A DNA stretch of 41,369 bases, taken from Trichococcus patagoniensis (GTDB lineage Bacteria; Bacillota; Bacilli; Lactobacillales; Aerococcaceae). Where the stretch lies: contig NZ_QAOM01000022.1 in NCBI RefSeq assembly GCF_003051085.1, forward strand, positions 1-41,369, given 5' to 3'. The notes beneath the pieces were generated by a model, which made no database searches, was not told the origin of the DNA, and saw only the letters and a list, made by a program, of their open reading frames with translations. Every line of letters starts with the position of its first letter. Positions within the stretch are counted from its first letter, which is position 1. The position numbers were made by a program, and so were the translations under genes. This document shows positions 25,929 through 33,613 of the stretch, in pieces.

Positions 25929-26729
25929 TTACTCTGCGATTTGAGGCAGCAGGTCTTCTGTATCGCTCAGATTATATTCCGTCAGCGAGGAACTGCTGAC
26001 CATGGTGTAGGACTCCCCAGTCGTAGGCACCGCAGTAGATTCGGAGTGGAAAGCCGTCAGGAAACCTTCTCCGTTGATTTCATAGGTGATGGTGACACCT
26101 TGATAGTTGGTCTCCTCAATTTCCTGGAGAAGGGTTTCCATTTCCTCGATGACTAGCTCTTCTTCGTCGTCCTGTTTCAATTCCTCAATGTTCTGCTGGA
26201 TCGCTTCCACATTTTTCGCTTTTATCCTCTCGACATAAGCGTCGTTCATGGTGAGTGTATATTCCTTGCGGCCTCCTGTATCCTCAACTTGGCTCTCCGC
26301 AATATCCGCTTCCACTAGGTCATTCTCAAAGAGCGAACGCAAGAGTTCTTGCAACGCAAATCCAGTTGAAGAAACCTCCACCCAATGCGTTTCCGCTTGC
26401 CCGGGTACACTGATTTTCTGATACTGCTTTCCGCCGATTTGAGACGTTTCCGTGGTATTCGTTTCATCGAAGGAAGTCTTCTGATACCACTCATAGTCAT
26501 ACTCCGCTTTTTTCACGAAGGCCCCTTCCGAGCTTTGGTCGAATGGCTTTGCTTCACTATCCAAGGAGTAACGTGTCTCAAAACGAGCATTTTCGAGTTC
26601 CGCATTCTTCTGAGCCGCATTCCCGATTGACTCCACGACACTCATGGTGGAAGTGGAATCGCCACACCCACTCAATAGCAGAATACTTGAAAGGAAAAAT
26701 ATTGTTGTTACGATTGGCTTTTTCATCAT
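25929..26729 (-). CDS. Secreted lipoprotein of unknown function (DUF6612-like)
   Basis: A 266-residue lipoprotein. The N-terminus is a type II signal peptide (KKPIVTTIFFLSSILLLSGCG) with lipobox LLSGC. The mature part is acidic and begins SVVESIGNAAQKNAELENARFE, a pattern seen in LppX/DUF6612-type lipoproteins that have a membrane-lipid-binding-like beta fold; I am not certain of the family. The start at 26729 is preferred over the much longer frame because the signal peptide begins there and the extension overlaps the next gene. It is read in the same direction as the small membrane protein gene before it. Confidence 0.75.
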   Translation of the reverse strand: MMKKPIVTTIFFLSSILLLSGCGDSTSTMSVVESIGNAAQKNAELENARFETRYSLDSEAKPFDQSSEGAFVKKAEYDYEWYQKTSFDETNTTETSQIGGKQYQKISVPGQAETHWVEVSSTGFALQELLRSLFENDLVEADIAESQVEDTGGRKEYTLTMNDAYVERIKAKNVEAIQQNIEELKQDDEEELVIEEMETLLQEIEETNYQGVTITYEINGEGFLTAFHSESTAVPTTGESYTMVSSSSLTEYNLSDTEDLLPQIAE

Positions 26730-26793
26730 TTCCCAGCACCATCCTATCCGGTTAGAATATCTATTGTTGATAAAAATTAGATTCTTTAGTGGG

Positions 26794-27177
26794 TTATTTC
26801 TTTTTGAAGTGCACAAATTTTTTCATGATCCATTTTGAACAGAAAAATCCTATCGCCGTAGATCCGAATAGCAACAGCAGCGAAGGAAGTAGCTTGTTGA
26901 GTCCCTCGCCATAGAAGTAATCGTGAAAGATCTGCATGCCTGCGAATAGTATCGCGGCGGAAATGACACTGCCAATCACATAATAGCTGATTGTGTTTAG
27001 GGAACTGGTCTTATGATGCATCCGCTCATCGGGATTGTTCATGCTTCCTCCCGAATGCGTAAGGTTCGGGCCATCAAACTTATTGTTTGCTCCTTGGCCA
27101 ATATTGACCCTCGAATAAATGGAACTGTCCACATTGCTTTTGTCATCGTACTTTTTCTGATTGTCTCGCGTACTCAT
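26794..27177 (-). CDS. Hypothetical two-helix membrane protein
   Basis: A 127-residue protein. The first 55 residues are polar and Asn/Ser-rich (NVDSSIYSRVNIGQGANNKFDG, PNLTHSGGSMNNPDERMHHK). Two membrane helices follow (about 63-85 and 95-112) with a basic C-terminus (KKFVHFKKK). GGGTGG lies upstream of the ATG. I recognise no family. It sits in a minus-strand run of small membrane proteins and lipoproteins and lies 64 bases before the lipoprotein gene. Confidence 0.65.
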   Translation of the reverse strand: MSTRDNQKKYDDKSNVDSSIYSRVNIGQGANNKFDGPNLTHSGGSMNNPDERMHHKTSSLNTISYYVIGSVISAAILFAGMQIFHDYFYGEGLNKLLPSLLLLFGSTAIGFFCSKWIMKKFVHFKKK

Positions 27178-27201
27178 TCATCCACCCGCTTTCTTTTATT
27201 G

Positions 27202-27300
27202 CTATCTCTTTTTTAAGAAATAACGGACGATCCAACCTAGAATTGCGATAATAGCTAGTGCGCTTATTAACGTCCACCCAGCATCGAAAACTTCAATCAT
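27202..27300 (-). CDS. Single-helix membrane microprotein (32 aa)
   Basis: A 32-codon ORF. AGAGAGGAGTAAGGGCC precedes the ATG, a strong ribosome binding site. The product has a short polar N-terminus (MIEVFDAGW), one hydrophobic helix (TLISALAIIAILGWIVRYF) and a basic end (LKKR), the usual form of small inserted membrane proteins. It begins five bases after the stop of the DUF3139-like gene, so the two are co-transcribed. No function can be assigned. Confidence 0.6.
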   Translation of the reverse strand: MIEVFDAGWTLISALAIIAILGWIVRYFLKKR

Positions 27301-27305
27301 GGCCC

Positions 27306-27689
27306 TTACTCCTCTCTGAGAATAATTTTATCAGTCGAATAAATCGTCCCTTCAGAAACGTATCCCATTATCCAATCATCAAATTCAAAAGAATAGTCAT
27401 AACAATAATCTAACGGACTCTCCTTCACTGTAAAATAAATGACATAGCCGCTTCGGGCACTCTTGTAATCTTTCCGAATTTTTTGTATCTGAATATCTTC
27501 TTCCGCAATCCCTTCTTTTCCCTCCAGCAACTCATAGAGATTTTTTTGCGCGATGTAGCTTTTCAAAGGAAACTCATACGCATAGAACCCTGTTACCAAT
27601 ACGATCAGGGAGCCGAGTACAAACCATCCAGTTTTCAGCCTTTTGATTTCAACCATCTCCTTTGCATAAGTGTTGCTACTCTGGTGCAC
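27306..27689 (-). CDS. DUF3139-like membrane-anchored protein
   Basis: A 127-residue protein with one membrane helix (about 22-40) and an extracytoplasmic part that reads IQKIRKDYKSARSGYVIYFTVKESPLDYCYDYSFEFDD, the pattern of the small DUF3139 family of Firmicutes. Function of the family is unknown. The start is uncertain: GTG at 27689 is given, with a weak upstream signal, while an ATG at 27656 is immediately adjacent to AAAGGAG and so too close to it. It precedes a 32-residue microprotein gene. Confidence 0.65.
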   Translation of the reverse strand: MHQSSNTYAKEMVEIKRLKTGWFVLGSLIVLVTGFYAYEFPLKSYIAQKNLYELLEGKEGIAEEDIQIQKIRKDYKSARSGYVIYFTVKESPLDYCYDYSFEFDDWIMGYVSEGTIYSTDKIILREE

Positions 27690-27718
27690 TCAGTGTCCAT
27701 TCGCATCAAAAAAAATCA

Positions 27719-27952
27719 TCATACATATTGGAGCAATAACGTTGCGAATAGGAAGATTGCTGTAAAAACATAGAGATTCCAGCGCCGGCCCTTGTTCTTT
27801 TTCGATTCCTCAACACCGAGTACGCACATGAACAAGCCCAAAAAGAATAACGTGATGTTCTGGTAGGTAAAATCTTTTGTCCACAGGCTATACACACTCA
27901 GGATAAGCACCCCTGCGCCAAAAGTGATTTTCAAATTTTTTGTGTTTTGCAT
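27719..27952 (-). CDS. Small two-to-three-helix membrane protein (DUF3953-like)
   Basis: A 77-residue, largely hydrophobic protein (helices about 8-24, 30-46 and 58-75) with a central basic patch EESKKNKGRR. The layout resembles the DUF3953 family of small Bacilli membrane proteins; this is a weak assignment. AGAGAGGAGAACTGC precedes the ATG. The overlapping frame at 27706-27897 is a shadow. It is read in the same direction as the DUF3139-like gene 30 bases further on. Confidence 0.65.
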   Translation of the reverse strand: MQNTKNLKITFGAGVLILSVYSLWTKDFTYQNITLFFLGLFMCVLGVEESKKNKGRRWNLYVFTAIFLFATLLLQYV

Positions 27953-28074
27953 GCAGTTCTCCTCTCTGAGTCAGGTACCTTTCCAGCGCACAGGAATTCA
28001 TACAATACAAACCGATTCATTTTAGCCACCACTCCTCAAAAAGCTACCTAATCATTCCCTGAAAATTGCAGAAC

Positions 28075-28524
28075 TTAATTTTTACCTAGAATTACTTCTA
28101 CTTCCTCCCTGACTTCGAGAGAATCTTTTTCGTATATAAATTCAACATAAATTGTTTCTCCCACTTCAATCTTCTCAATTTTCAGCACGGGACCAATTAA
28201 TTCTCCTTCAAGCGGCGATGTTCTAGTGTCGAGGACACCATACTGATTTTCTCCAACATTAAGGGAGTAAATCAGATTCTTCTTGCTGTCATAGATTCTT
28301 ATGCCTGCACCACTGACTACTTCCGCTTCGTTCTCCAATGTTTCAATTCCGTAAAGTTGAAAAGTGGGTTGCACATAAGCTTCGGTCCCGTTTGAAACCA
28401 AAACAAAATTTTCCAGCGCAACATCTTTGGTACGAGCATCAAATGAAAAAACTTCTAGTTTCTCATTACTTGAGCACGCGGCCAGCAACGCCATACTTAT
28501 GACAGTTAACAATATTTTCTTCAT
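28075..28524 (-). CDS. Secreted lipoprotein of unknown function
   Basis: A 149-residue lipoprotein. The signal peptide MKKILLTVISMALLAACSS ends in the lipobox LAAC. The mature region of about 133 residues is acidic and predicted to be beta-rich (TYVEFIYEK-like strands, for example GETIYVEFIYEKDSLEVREEV), consistent with a small immunoglobulin-like domain. I do not recognise the family. It stands apart from its neighbours by more than 90 bases on each side. Confidence 0.75.
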   Translation of the reverse strand: MKKILLTVISMALLAACSSNEKLEVFSFDARTKDVALENFVLVSNGTEAYVQPTFQLYGIETLENEAEVVSGAGIRIYDSKKNLIYSLNVGENQYGVLDTRTSPLEGELIGPVLKIEKIEVGETIYVEFIYEKDSLEVREEVEVILGKN

Positions 28525-28616
28525 TAGTTGCCTCCGGGATTCTGATTGCTTACATGATACTTTGCCTTTTATAATAGAGCGTTTTTATATTTGGTCGTGG
28601 TGGATGCGGCATTTTT

Positions 28617-28946
28617 TCAAGGACTTGTATCATCTCTTTGATAAGAAATGCCGCTATTCGTCAGCACTCCCATTTCCTCTACACTTAAAACATCTTTTGT
28701 TTTGTATATTTTCTTGTCTATACAAACGATAGGTAAGATATCCACTCCATGGGTTTCTATTAAATTCCAAACATCTTTATTTTCTTTAAATTCTTCTTGC
28801 GAATGTTTTAAAGAATACAGAAAATAATTATTGGAATCTTTAAATAAGTCTTTGTACATGCTTAGCGAACGCATTATTTCAATAGCTACTTCCACTTTTT
28901 CAGACTGTGCGTTCATTTTGTCAAACACATAATATTCAATATTCAT
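28617..28946 (-). CDS. ArsD-like thioredoxin-fold protein lacking the arsenic cysteines
   Basis: A 109-residue protein. The C-terminal part (NLIETHGVDILPIVCIDKKIYKTKDVLSVEEM) closely follows the pattern of the ArsD metallochaperone family, as does NNYFLYSLKHSQEEFKENKDVWNLI before it. In ArsD, arsenic is bound by an N-terminal Cys pair and a nearby Cys; here the N-terminus (MNIEYYVFDKMNAQSEK) has none, and the only Cys is in PIVCID. No ars genes lie nearby. It is likely a diverged relative with another role. Family call is moderate. Confidence 0.55.
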   Translation of the reverse strand: MNIEYYVFDKMNAQSEKVEVAIEIMRSLSMYKDLFKDSNNYFLYSLKHSQEEFKENKDVWNLIETHGVDILPIVCIDKKIYKTKDVLSVEEMGVLTNSGISYQRDDTSP

Positions 28947-28993
28947 AATGAATCCCCCAATGCAACTCTGCCAACACGAATGGTATCCGTCTT

Positions 28994-29134
28994 TTATTTT
29001 CGGATGAGGTTATCCAAGCATCCGGAAGAAAATAAATCAATTATAATGCAATAAATGACTATAGAAGCACTACCGATTATCTTCAACATATCTATGATAC
29101 CGCTAATCCATTTTTTTCGCGAGAATTTCATCAT
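28994..29134 (-). CDS. Membrane microprotein (46 aa)
   Basis: A 46-codon ORF. AAGGGGGATAC immediately precedes the double ATG, a strong start signal. The product has a basic N-terminus (MMKFSRKKW), a hydrophobic segment (about 13-35) and a polar end. No family was recognised, and the ORF is too short for composition to be decisive. Confidence 0.5.
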   Translation of the reverse strand: MMKFSRKKWISGIIDMLKIIGSASIVIYCIIIDLFSSGCLDNLIRK

Positions 29135-29393
29135 GTATCCCCCTTAAAATTATAAGCAATTTGCTGACTCTTTGACTTTTCCACTACACCGTCGACCGAA
29201 ATATGCAAAATGTAACTAGGTTGATGCGTTGCGGAAAAGACTTGAAAACCATTAATATCAATGCTTTCAGCTGATTTTTATGAAATCATAGTTAGGCGTC
29301 CCGGAAATACAGGTTACTTTTGAGGCTACCTATTAGGTGTTATGCTAAGCTATTTATATACCAAATAATAAAAATAGGAGCTGACATAACAAT

Positions 29394-29648
29394 ATGGATT
29401 ATAAAAAAAAATTAATGCAACCGTTCTACGACTTTCCAGGTGTAAACATCATGAATTCGTACAAAAAATTTTATCAGAACCATCCGTATCTTAATGTCCT
29501 AATAAGTTTGTCTATAGCAAGTCTAATAGGAATTGCTATAGAATACATCATTAACAGAGATTTCATTGGTTCAGGGTTCTATACAGCATTATTTTTAATG
29601 TTGCTTCAATTGTTAAGAGTTAGACGTGAACAAAAGAATCTCAAATAA
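29394..29648 (+). CDS. Small two-helix membrane protein
   Basis: An 84-residue protein with two hydrophobic helices (about 34-50 and 58-74) and a basic end. The start is not certain: the ATG at 29394 has AGGAG 13 bases upstream, while an ATG at 29451 (MNSYKKFYQNHPYL) has AGGTG at a better distance. It overlaps nothing and lies ten bases before the next small membrane protein gene, so they are probably one transcript. Function unknown. Confidence 0.55.
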   Translation: MDYKKKLMQPFYDFPGVNIMNSYKKFYQNHPYLNVLISLSIASLIGIAIEYIINRDFIGSGFYTALFLMLLQLLRVRREQKNLK

Positions 29649-29658
29649 AGGAAAGACC

Positions 29659-29895
29659 ATGAAAAAAATCTACTTGTTTGTGCATATAGCGGTACTCCTG
29701 CTCTTCCTTCTGTATTTCGTTATAACACCTCGTCAACCATTGCCTTTCTCAAATAGGGTCCATCTATTTCTAATAATAAGCAGCGCGGCTATAGTATTGG
29801 GGGCAATCAAACAAAATAACCGGATCAGTATGTTTTGTGGTGTCAGTGTTTTTGCGCTTATATGCGTGAGTTGGATTGTGCAAATCATGAATTAG
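29659..29895 (+). CDS. Small three-helix membrane protein
   Basis: A 78-residue hydrophobic protein (helices about 4-20, 31-46 and 53-74). The start at 29659 follows AAAGGA; an upstream reading from 29626 overlaps the previous gene. It is followed by a terminator, closing a two-gene unit of small membrane proteins. No family recognised. Confidence 0.6.
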   Translation: MKKIYLFVHIAVLLLFLLYFVITPRQPLPFSNRVHLFLIISSAAIVLGAIKQNNRISMFCGVSVFALICVSWIVQIMN

Positions 29896-29908
29896 CTTTT
29901 TACCATAT

Positions 29909-29950
29909 AAAACAGGGGAACTTCCTTTTTGGGGAGCTTCCCTGTTTTTT
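29909..29950 (+). terminator. Rho-independent terminator
   Basis: AACAGGGGAA paired with TTCCCTGTT and followed by six T. Ends the two-gene unit of small membrane proteins. Confidence 0.8.
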
Positions 29951-29996
29951 CATATTGCATTTTTGTCATTCCCCAAAAATATTTGTCCGTGTTCGC

Positions 29997-30026
29997 TTTA
30001 CAAATACAAACATACGTTCGTATAAT
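29997..30026 (+). promoter_or_regulatory. SOS promoter with LexA box
   Basis: TTTACA (29997-30002) and TATAAT (30021-30026) are 18 bases apart. CAAACATACGTTCG (30007-30020) fits the Gram-positive LexA box CGAACRNRYGTTYG with one mismatch and abuts the -10. Repression by LexA and induction by DNA damage are expected. Confidence 0.8.
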
Positions 30027-30054
30027 AGAGACGTAGAGATTGGAGACGATTTTT

Positions 30055-31440
30055 ATGTATGAAACGGAATTGGTTTTTGATTATGCGAAGGAACCCAGTC
30101 GCGACATTCTCTGCATCGACTGCAAATCCTTCTATGCGAGCGTGGAATGCGTGCGGCGCGGGCTGCATCCACTCGAAACGAAATTGGTTGTCATGAGCTA
30201 TCCGTCCACCGATCCAAAAGAGCGCGGCAGCGGGCTGATCCTGGCTTCCTCCCCGGCTGCGAAAAAGGCCTTCGGGATTTCGAACATCAGCCGGGCCAGG
30301 GACTTGCCCTTCCCCTATCCGCCGGGCTTGGTGATTGCACCGCCGCAGATGCGGCTGTACATGCAGAAAAACACGGAAATCAACAACATCTACAAGAAGT
30401 ATGCGGACGAAGCGAACCACCACGTCTATTCGGTCGACGAGAGTTTCGTCGACATCACCGGCGCCCAGAAACTTTTCGGGAAAAACTCAGCTTACGAAAT
30501 GGCCAAACTCATTCAGGCCGACGTATTGCAGACGACCGGCATCTACACTACGATCGGCATCGGCGATAATCCTTTGCTGGCTAAGCTGGCGCTCGACAAT
30601 GCAGCCAAACACCAACCGGATATGATTGCGGAATGGCGCTATCCGGATATTCCCGAAACTGTCTGGAAAATTCCCGATATGACGGATTTTTGGGGCATCG
30701 GCAAACGGACCCAGTTGCGGCTCAACCAATTGGGCATCTTCTCGATTTATGACCTGGCGCACACCAACTACTATGATTTGAAAAGCCGGCTCGGCGTCAT
30801 GGGTGCACAGCTTTACGCCCACAGCTGGGGAATCGACCGCAGTTTTTTGGGCCAAAGCGTTAAAGTCGGCTCCAAATCGATCGGCAATTCACAGGTTCTC
30901 AACAAGGACTATGTGGTGCGCTCGGAAATCGAGATCGTCCTGATCGAGATGGCCGACCAGGTGGCGACGCGCCTGCGCAAATCCGGAGCCAAGAGCCAGC
31001 TTATCAGCTTGAGCATCGGCTACAGCATCAACTATATCGACCAATTGGGCCGGACCGGCTTCCATCAGCAGTTGAAAATCCCGCCCACCAATGCATCCAG
31101 TGAGCTCGTGGCCCATATTCTGATGCTTTTTGGACAGCACTATAAAGACCAATCGATCCGGAACGTCGGCGTGGGCGCTGGGAATCTGATCTACACGGAT
31201 TTTCTGCAACTGGACCTGTTCCAGAATCCTGATGAACAAGTTAATGAGCAAAAAAAGGACCTGATTGTCGATTCGATCCGCAAAAAATACGGGTTCCGCT
31301 CCCTCGTGCGGGCAGTCAGCCTGTTGGAAGGCGGCCGCGCGATAGCGCGCAGCTCATTGGTGGGAGGACACGCGGGCGGCATGGCCGGATTGGAGGAAGG
31401 TGAAGACAATGCTGAACGAACCAAGAGAACGGACAGATAA
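30055..31440 (+). CDS. Y-family DNA polymerase (UmuC/UvrX-like)
   Basis: A 461-residue translesion polymerase. Catalytic motifs are present: ILCIDCKSFYASVEC near residue 20 (first Asp) and HVYSVDESFVDITG near residue 125 (Asp-Glu pair). The fingers motif and helix-hairpin-helix region (FWGIGKRTQLRLNQLGIFSIYDLAH) follow. It resembles the UvrX/YqjW/YozK group of Bacilli, often plasmid-, phage- or chromosome-borne and paired with a YolD-like gene, as here. The start at 30055 has GGAG nine bases upstream. The gene is GC-richer than its neighbours, which may indicate transfer. It overlaps the YolD-like gene by 32 bases and is under a LexA box. Confidence 0.92.
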   Translation: MYETELVFDYAKEPSRDILCIDCKSFYASVECVRRGLHPLETKLVVMSYPSTDPKERGSGLILASSPAAKKAFGISNISRARDLPFPYPPGLVIAPPQMRLYMQKNTEINNIYKKYADEANHHVYSVDESFVDITGAQKLFGKNSAYEMAKLIQADVLQTTGIYTTIGIGDNPLLAKLALDNAAKHQPDMIAEWRYPDIPETVWKIPDMTDFWGIGKRTQLRLNQLGIFSIYDLAHTNYYDLKSRLGVMGAQLYAHSWGIDRSFLGQSVKVGSKSIGNSQVLNKDYVVRSEIEIVLIEMADQVATRLRKSGAKSQLISLSIGYSINYIDQLGRTGFHQQLKIPPTNASSELVAHILMLFGQHYKDQSIRNVGVGAGNLIYTDFLQLDLFQNPDEQVNEQKKDLIVDSIRKKYGFRSLVRAVSLLEGGRAIARSSLVGGHAGGMAGLEEGEDNAERTKRTDR

Positions 31441-31831
31441 GGTATTTGAGGACTACAACGACTACCATGACCGCGGCATGATCAAATGGGTAACGGCCTA
31501 CGCGATGGATGAACTTGTGAAATCCATCTCTGCAGGAAAAGCGGAAGCCATGAAGGATATCCCGACACTTCCCCAGATGAGCCTTACCGAAATCGATGCA
31601 TCCTTGGCGGAAGCCTTAAAAAAAAATCGCCGCGTATCGGTCCAATTGAACCAAAAGGACCGCTTCGGGCGCCAAACCGAGTCCATCGAAGGCTTTTTCA
31701 AGGGCTACTGCGGTGAGGATGAAATCCTGATCGGCGAAGAATGGATTGCGCTCGACCGCATCCGGAATGTGCACGTCCTGTACGAGGACAAATGGTCCAG
31801 CGTGGCGGTATTCAGGCAAAATCGAAACTGA
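31409..31831 (+). CDS. YolD-like protein
   Basis: A 140-residue protein with the YolD-like pattern: RGMIKWVTAYAMDEL near the N-terminus and GEEWIALDRIRNVHV near the C-terminus. YolD-like proteins are encoded with Y-family polymerases in Bacilli and are thought to act like UmuD as their partner. The start at 31409 lies inside the end of the polymerase gene and follows GAAGGTGA, so translation is coupled. It is part of the LexA-controlled operon. Confidence 0.85.
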   Translation: MLNEPRERTDKVFEDYNDYHDRGMIKWVTAYAMDELVKSISAGKAEAMKDIPTLPQMSLTEIDASLAEALKKNRRVSVQLNQKDRFGRQTESIEGFFKGYCGEDEILIGEEWIALDRIRNVHVLYEDKWSSVAVFRQNRN

Positions 31832-31952
31832 TTCAAAAGGAGAGCGGCACGCGAACGGCCGTAACAGTGCGATTGTTGTTTTTTTTGATGCAAAGGCTTA
31901 TACTCAAATCAAAAGAGAACGCTTTCTTTTTCTTGAGAAGGAGGACATCATC

Positions 31953-32297
31953 ATGACTTATACCATCCATACTAGCGTCCATTCCATTGAGGAGTGCAAA
32001 CGGGCGGTTGAGGAACTGCATAAAAAGGGCTACACGAAGGAACAGATCACCTTGGTGACGAACAACGCCTATCAGGAAGCCATTTTGGAGAATTGGGATC
32101 TTCGCGGTGCGGACGGTGCGATTTTCTCAAGCCATTCGTTATTGGAGAAGGTTCACTATCTTTTTAACCTGAAGCAATACGAAGATTTCCAGAATAGGAC
32201 CGGTACTTTCCCCGACGGCAGAGACTTTCTTGCAGACCGCATCGCTGCCATCGAAAACGGCAGCATCGTCATCATCACAAAGGAATCGTACGAATAA
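31953..32297 (+). CDS. YflT-like general stress protein
   Basis: A 114-residue protein with the YflT / general stress protein 17M domain: VHSIEECKRAVEELHKKGYTKEQITLVT at the N-terminus, a middle acidic part, and ENGSIVIITKE at the end. GAAGGAGGACATCATC precedes the ATG. In B. subtilis such proteins are induced by the general stress response, but their biochemical role is unknown. It lies 121 bases after the YolD gene and 65 bases before a second protein of the same family. Confidence 0.8.
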   Translation: MTYTIHTSVHSIEECKRAVEELHKKGYTKEQITLVTNNAYQEAILENWDLRGADGAIFSSHSLLEKVHYLFNLKQYEDFQNRTGTFPDGRDFLADRIAAIENGSIVIITKESYE

Positions 32298-32362
32298 AAA
32301 CTTCCTACTCGACCCCATCAAGCAGCTCTCTAAACCATGAAAAATGAAAGGACTGATGTGAT

Positions 32363-32740
32363 ATGCCAAAATTTGTGGCAGGTTCGTACGCAACCATCGA
32401 AGCTGTGGAGGAAGCCATCAAGGGCTTGATCGAAAAAGGGCACAAGCAAACAGATTTCCTTCTGGTTACCAACTCTCAGGATAAAAAAGAGCGACTGGCA
32501 AAAGATACCGGCATTGAAGTCATCACCGAAACCGGACACGATGAGAACTTTGATTGGAAAGAACTCGCCCCACTCTATCCATCCTTCGATGAGGAAGCAC
32601 TATACGAACCATCCCCTCAGCATCCTTATACGCAGATGACACCGGAACAGGAAGAAGAACAGGAGCGCAAGATGCAAGGATACTTCTCCGAATTGGAGGA
32701 AGGGAATATCTTGATCATCGTTGACGATTCGGAGCAGTAG
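32363..32740 (+). CDS. YflT-like general stress protein, second copy
   Basis: A 125-residue acidic protein. AGSYATIEAVEEAIKGLIEKGHKQTDFLLVTNSQDK and EEGNILIIVDD match the same YflT-type domain as its neighbour, with an extra middle segment (PLYPSFDEEALYEPSPQHPYTQMTPEQEEE). GAAAGGACTGATGTGAT precedes the ATG. The two genes are probably a tandem duplication and a single transcript closed by the terminator at 32775. Confidence 0.8.
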   Translation: MPKFVAGSYATIEAVEEAIKGLIEKGHKQTDFLLVTNSQDKKERLAKDTGIEVITETGHDENFDWKELAPLYPSFDEEALYEPSPQHPYTQMTPEQEEEQERKMQGYFSELEEGNILIIVDDSEQ

Positions 32741-32774
32741 CGCCCCGATTAACGAAAGAAAACAAAATCAACGC

Positions 32775-32822
32775 AAAAAAAGAAGCAGGAGAACCGTTGG
32801 ACGGTTTTTCCTGCTTCTTTGT
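32775..32822 (+). terminator. Rho-independent terminator
   Basis: AAGAAGCAGGA with AACCG pairs with CGGTT and TCCTGCTTCTT; A-rich before and T-rich after. Ends the YflT-like pair. Confidence 0.8.
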
Positions 32823-32837
32823 ATAAGTTATAATAAC

Positions 32838-32930
32838 TTACAGCACATGGCGATACCTACTTATAGCTGCTTCCTTCCGGATCTGACTCAATTCATAAGA
32901 TCGCCATTGCCATAAGGCCTTTCGGCATTT
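32838..32930 (-). ncRNA. ffs: Small signal recognition particle RNA (4.5S-like)
   Basis: The minus strand contains AGATCCGGAAGGAAGCAGC, the conserved apical core (GGAA tetraloop and asymmetric loop) of SRP RNA, inside a long hairpin whose lower arms are GGCGAT and ATCGCC. The RNA binds Ffh and targets membrane proteins. A -10-like TATGAT lies at 32932-32937. The gene sits directly after tadA, as in many Firmicutes where tadA, ffs and dnaX are neighbours. End coordinates are approximate; a GTAAGTTAT-type hairpin follows. Confidence 0.88.
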
Positions 32931-32959
32931 CTTATCATACCATAGCCAAAAATAAAAAG

Positions 32960-33475
32960 CTAGTCTTTGTTTTCAGCCTGCATGTGTTCGCGGAGATGCT
33001 TCCGGCTGTTTTTCTTGCGTTCTTTGCGCAACGCTCGGAAAAAATCCTGCAGCATTGTCCGGCACTCTTCCTCCAGAACGCCCCTCTCCACCTCGGTCTG
33101 GTGGTTGAAACGCTCGTCCTGGAGCAGATTCATCAAAGTGCCTGCTGTCCCGCCTTTCAGGTCGGATGCGCCGTAATAGACTTTCTTGATCCGCGACAAC
33201 AGAATGGCGCCGCAGCACATCGGGCACGGCTCAAGCGTCACATAAAGCTCCGCTTCCTCGAGCCGCCAATTCTTCTTGAACGCATTGGCTTGCCGGATCG
33301 CCGTCATTTCCGCATGTGTCGTTGCATCATTCGTCACTTCGCGTTCATTGTGGCCGCGCCCGATGATCTCACCTTTCCAGACGATCACCGCTCCGATCGG
33401 CACTTCCCCGATTGCTGCAGCCTTTTCCGCCTCCTTGATGGCTTCCCGCATATACTCTTCCTTCAACTCATCCAT
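32960..33475 (-). CDS. tadA: tRNA-specific adenosine deaminase
   Basis: A 171-residue zinc enzyme that converts A34 to inosine in tRNA-Arg(ACG); the matching tRNA gene is present at 40709-40782. The active site is complete: H54-A-E56 (THAEMTAI) and P83-C-P-M-C87 (EPCPMCCGA). The start at 33475 (MDELKEEYM) is in family position. The C-terminus is a basic tail (RKERKKNSRKHLREHMQAE). It is upstream of the SRP RNA gene on the same strand. Confidence 0.93.
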   Translation of the reverse strand: MDELKEEYMREAIKEAEKAAAIGEVPIGAVIVWKGEIIGRGHNEREVTNDATTHAEMTAIRQANAFKKNWRLEEAELYVTLEPCPMCCGAILLSRIKKVYYGASDLKGGTAGTLMNLLQDERFNHQTEVERGVLEEECRTMLQDFFRALRKERKKNSRKHLREHMQAENKD

Positions 33476-33613
33476 CTTCCGCTACCTCGTCCCTTTTGAT
33501 TCCTTTAATCATAGCATATTTCCGATTTTTTTCGCAAATTGGATATATTAGTGCTAGAATAAAATGAAAAGCCTCCCATGATGAAGGCAGCCATCCAAAA
33601 ACGAGGTGACAGT

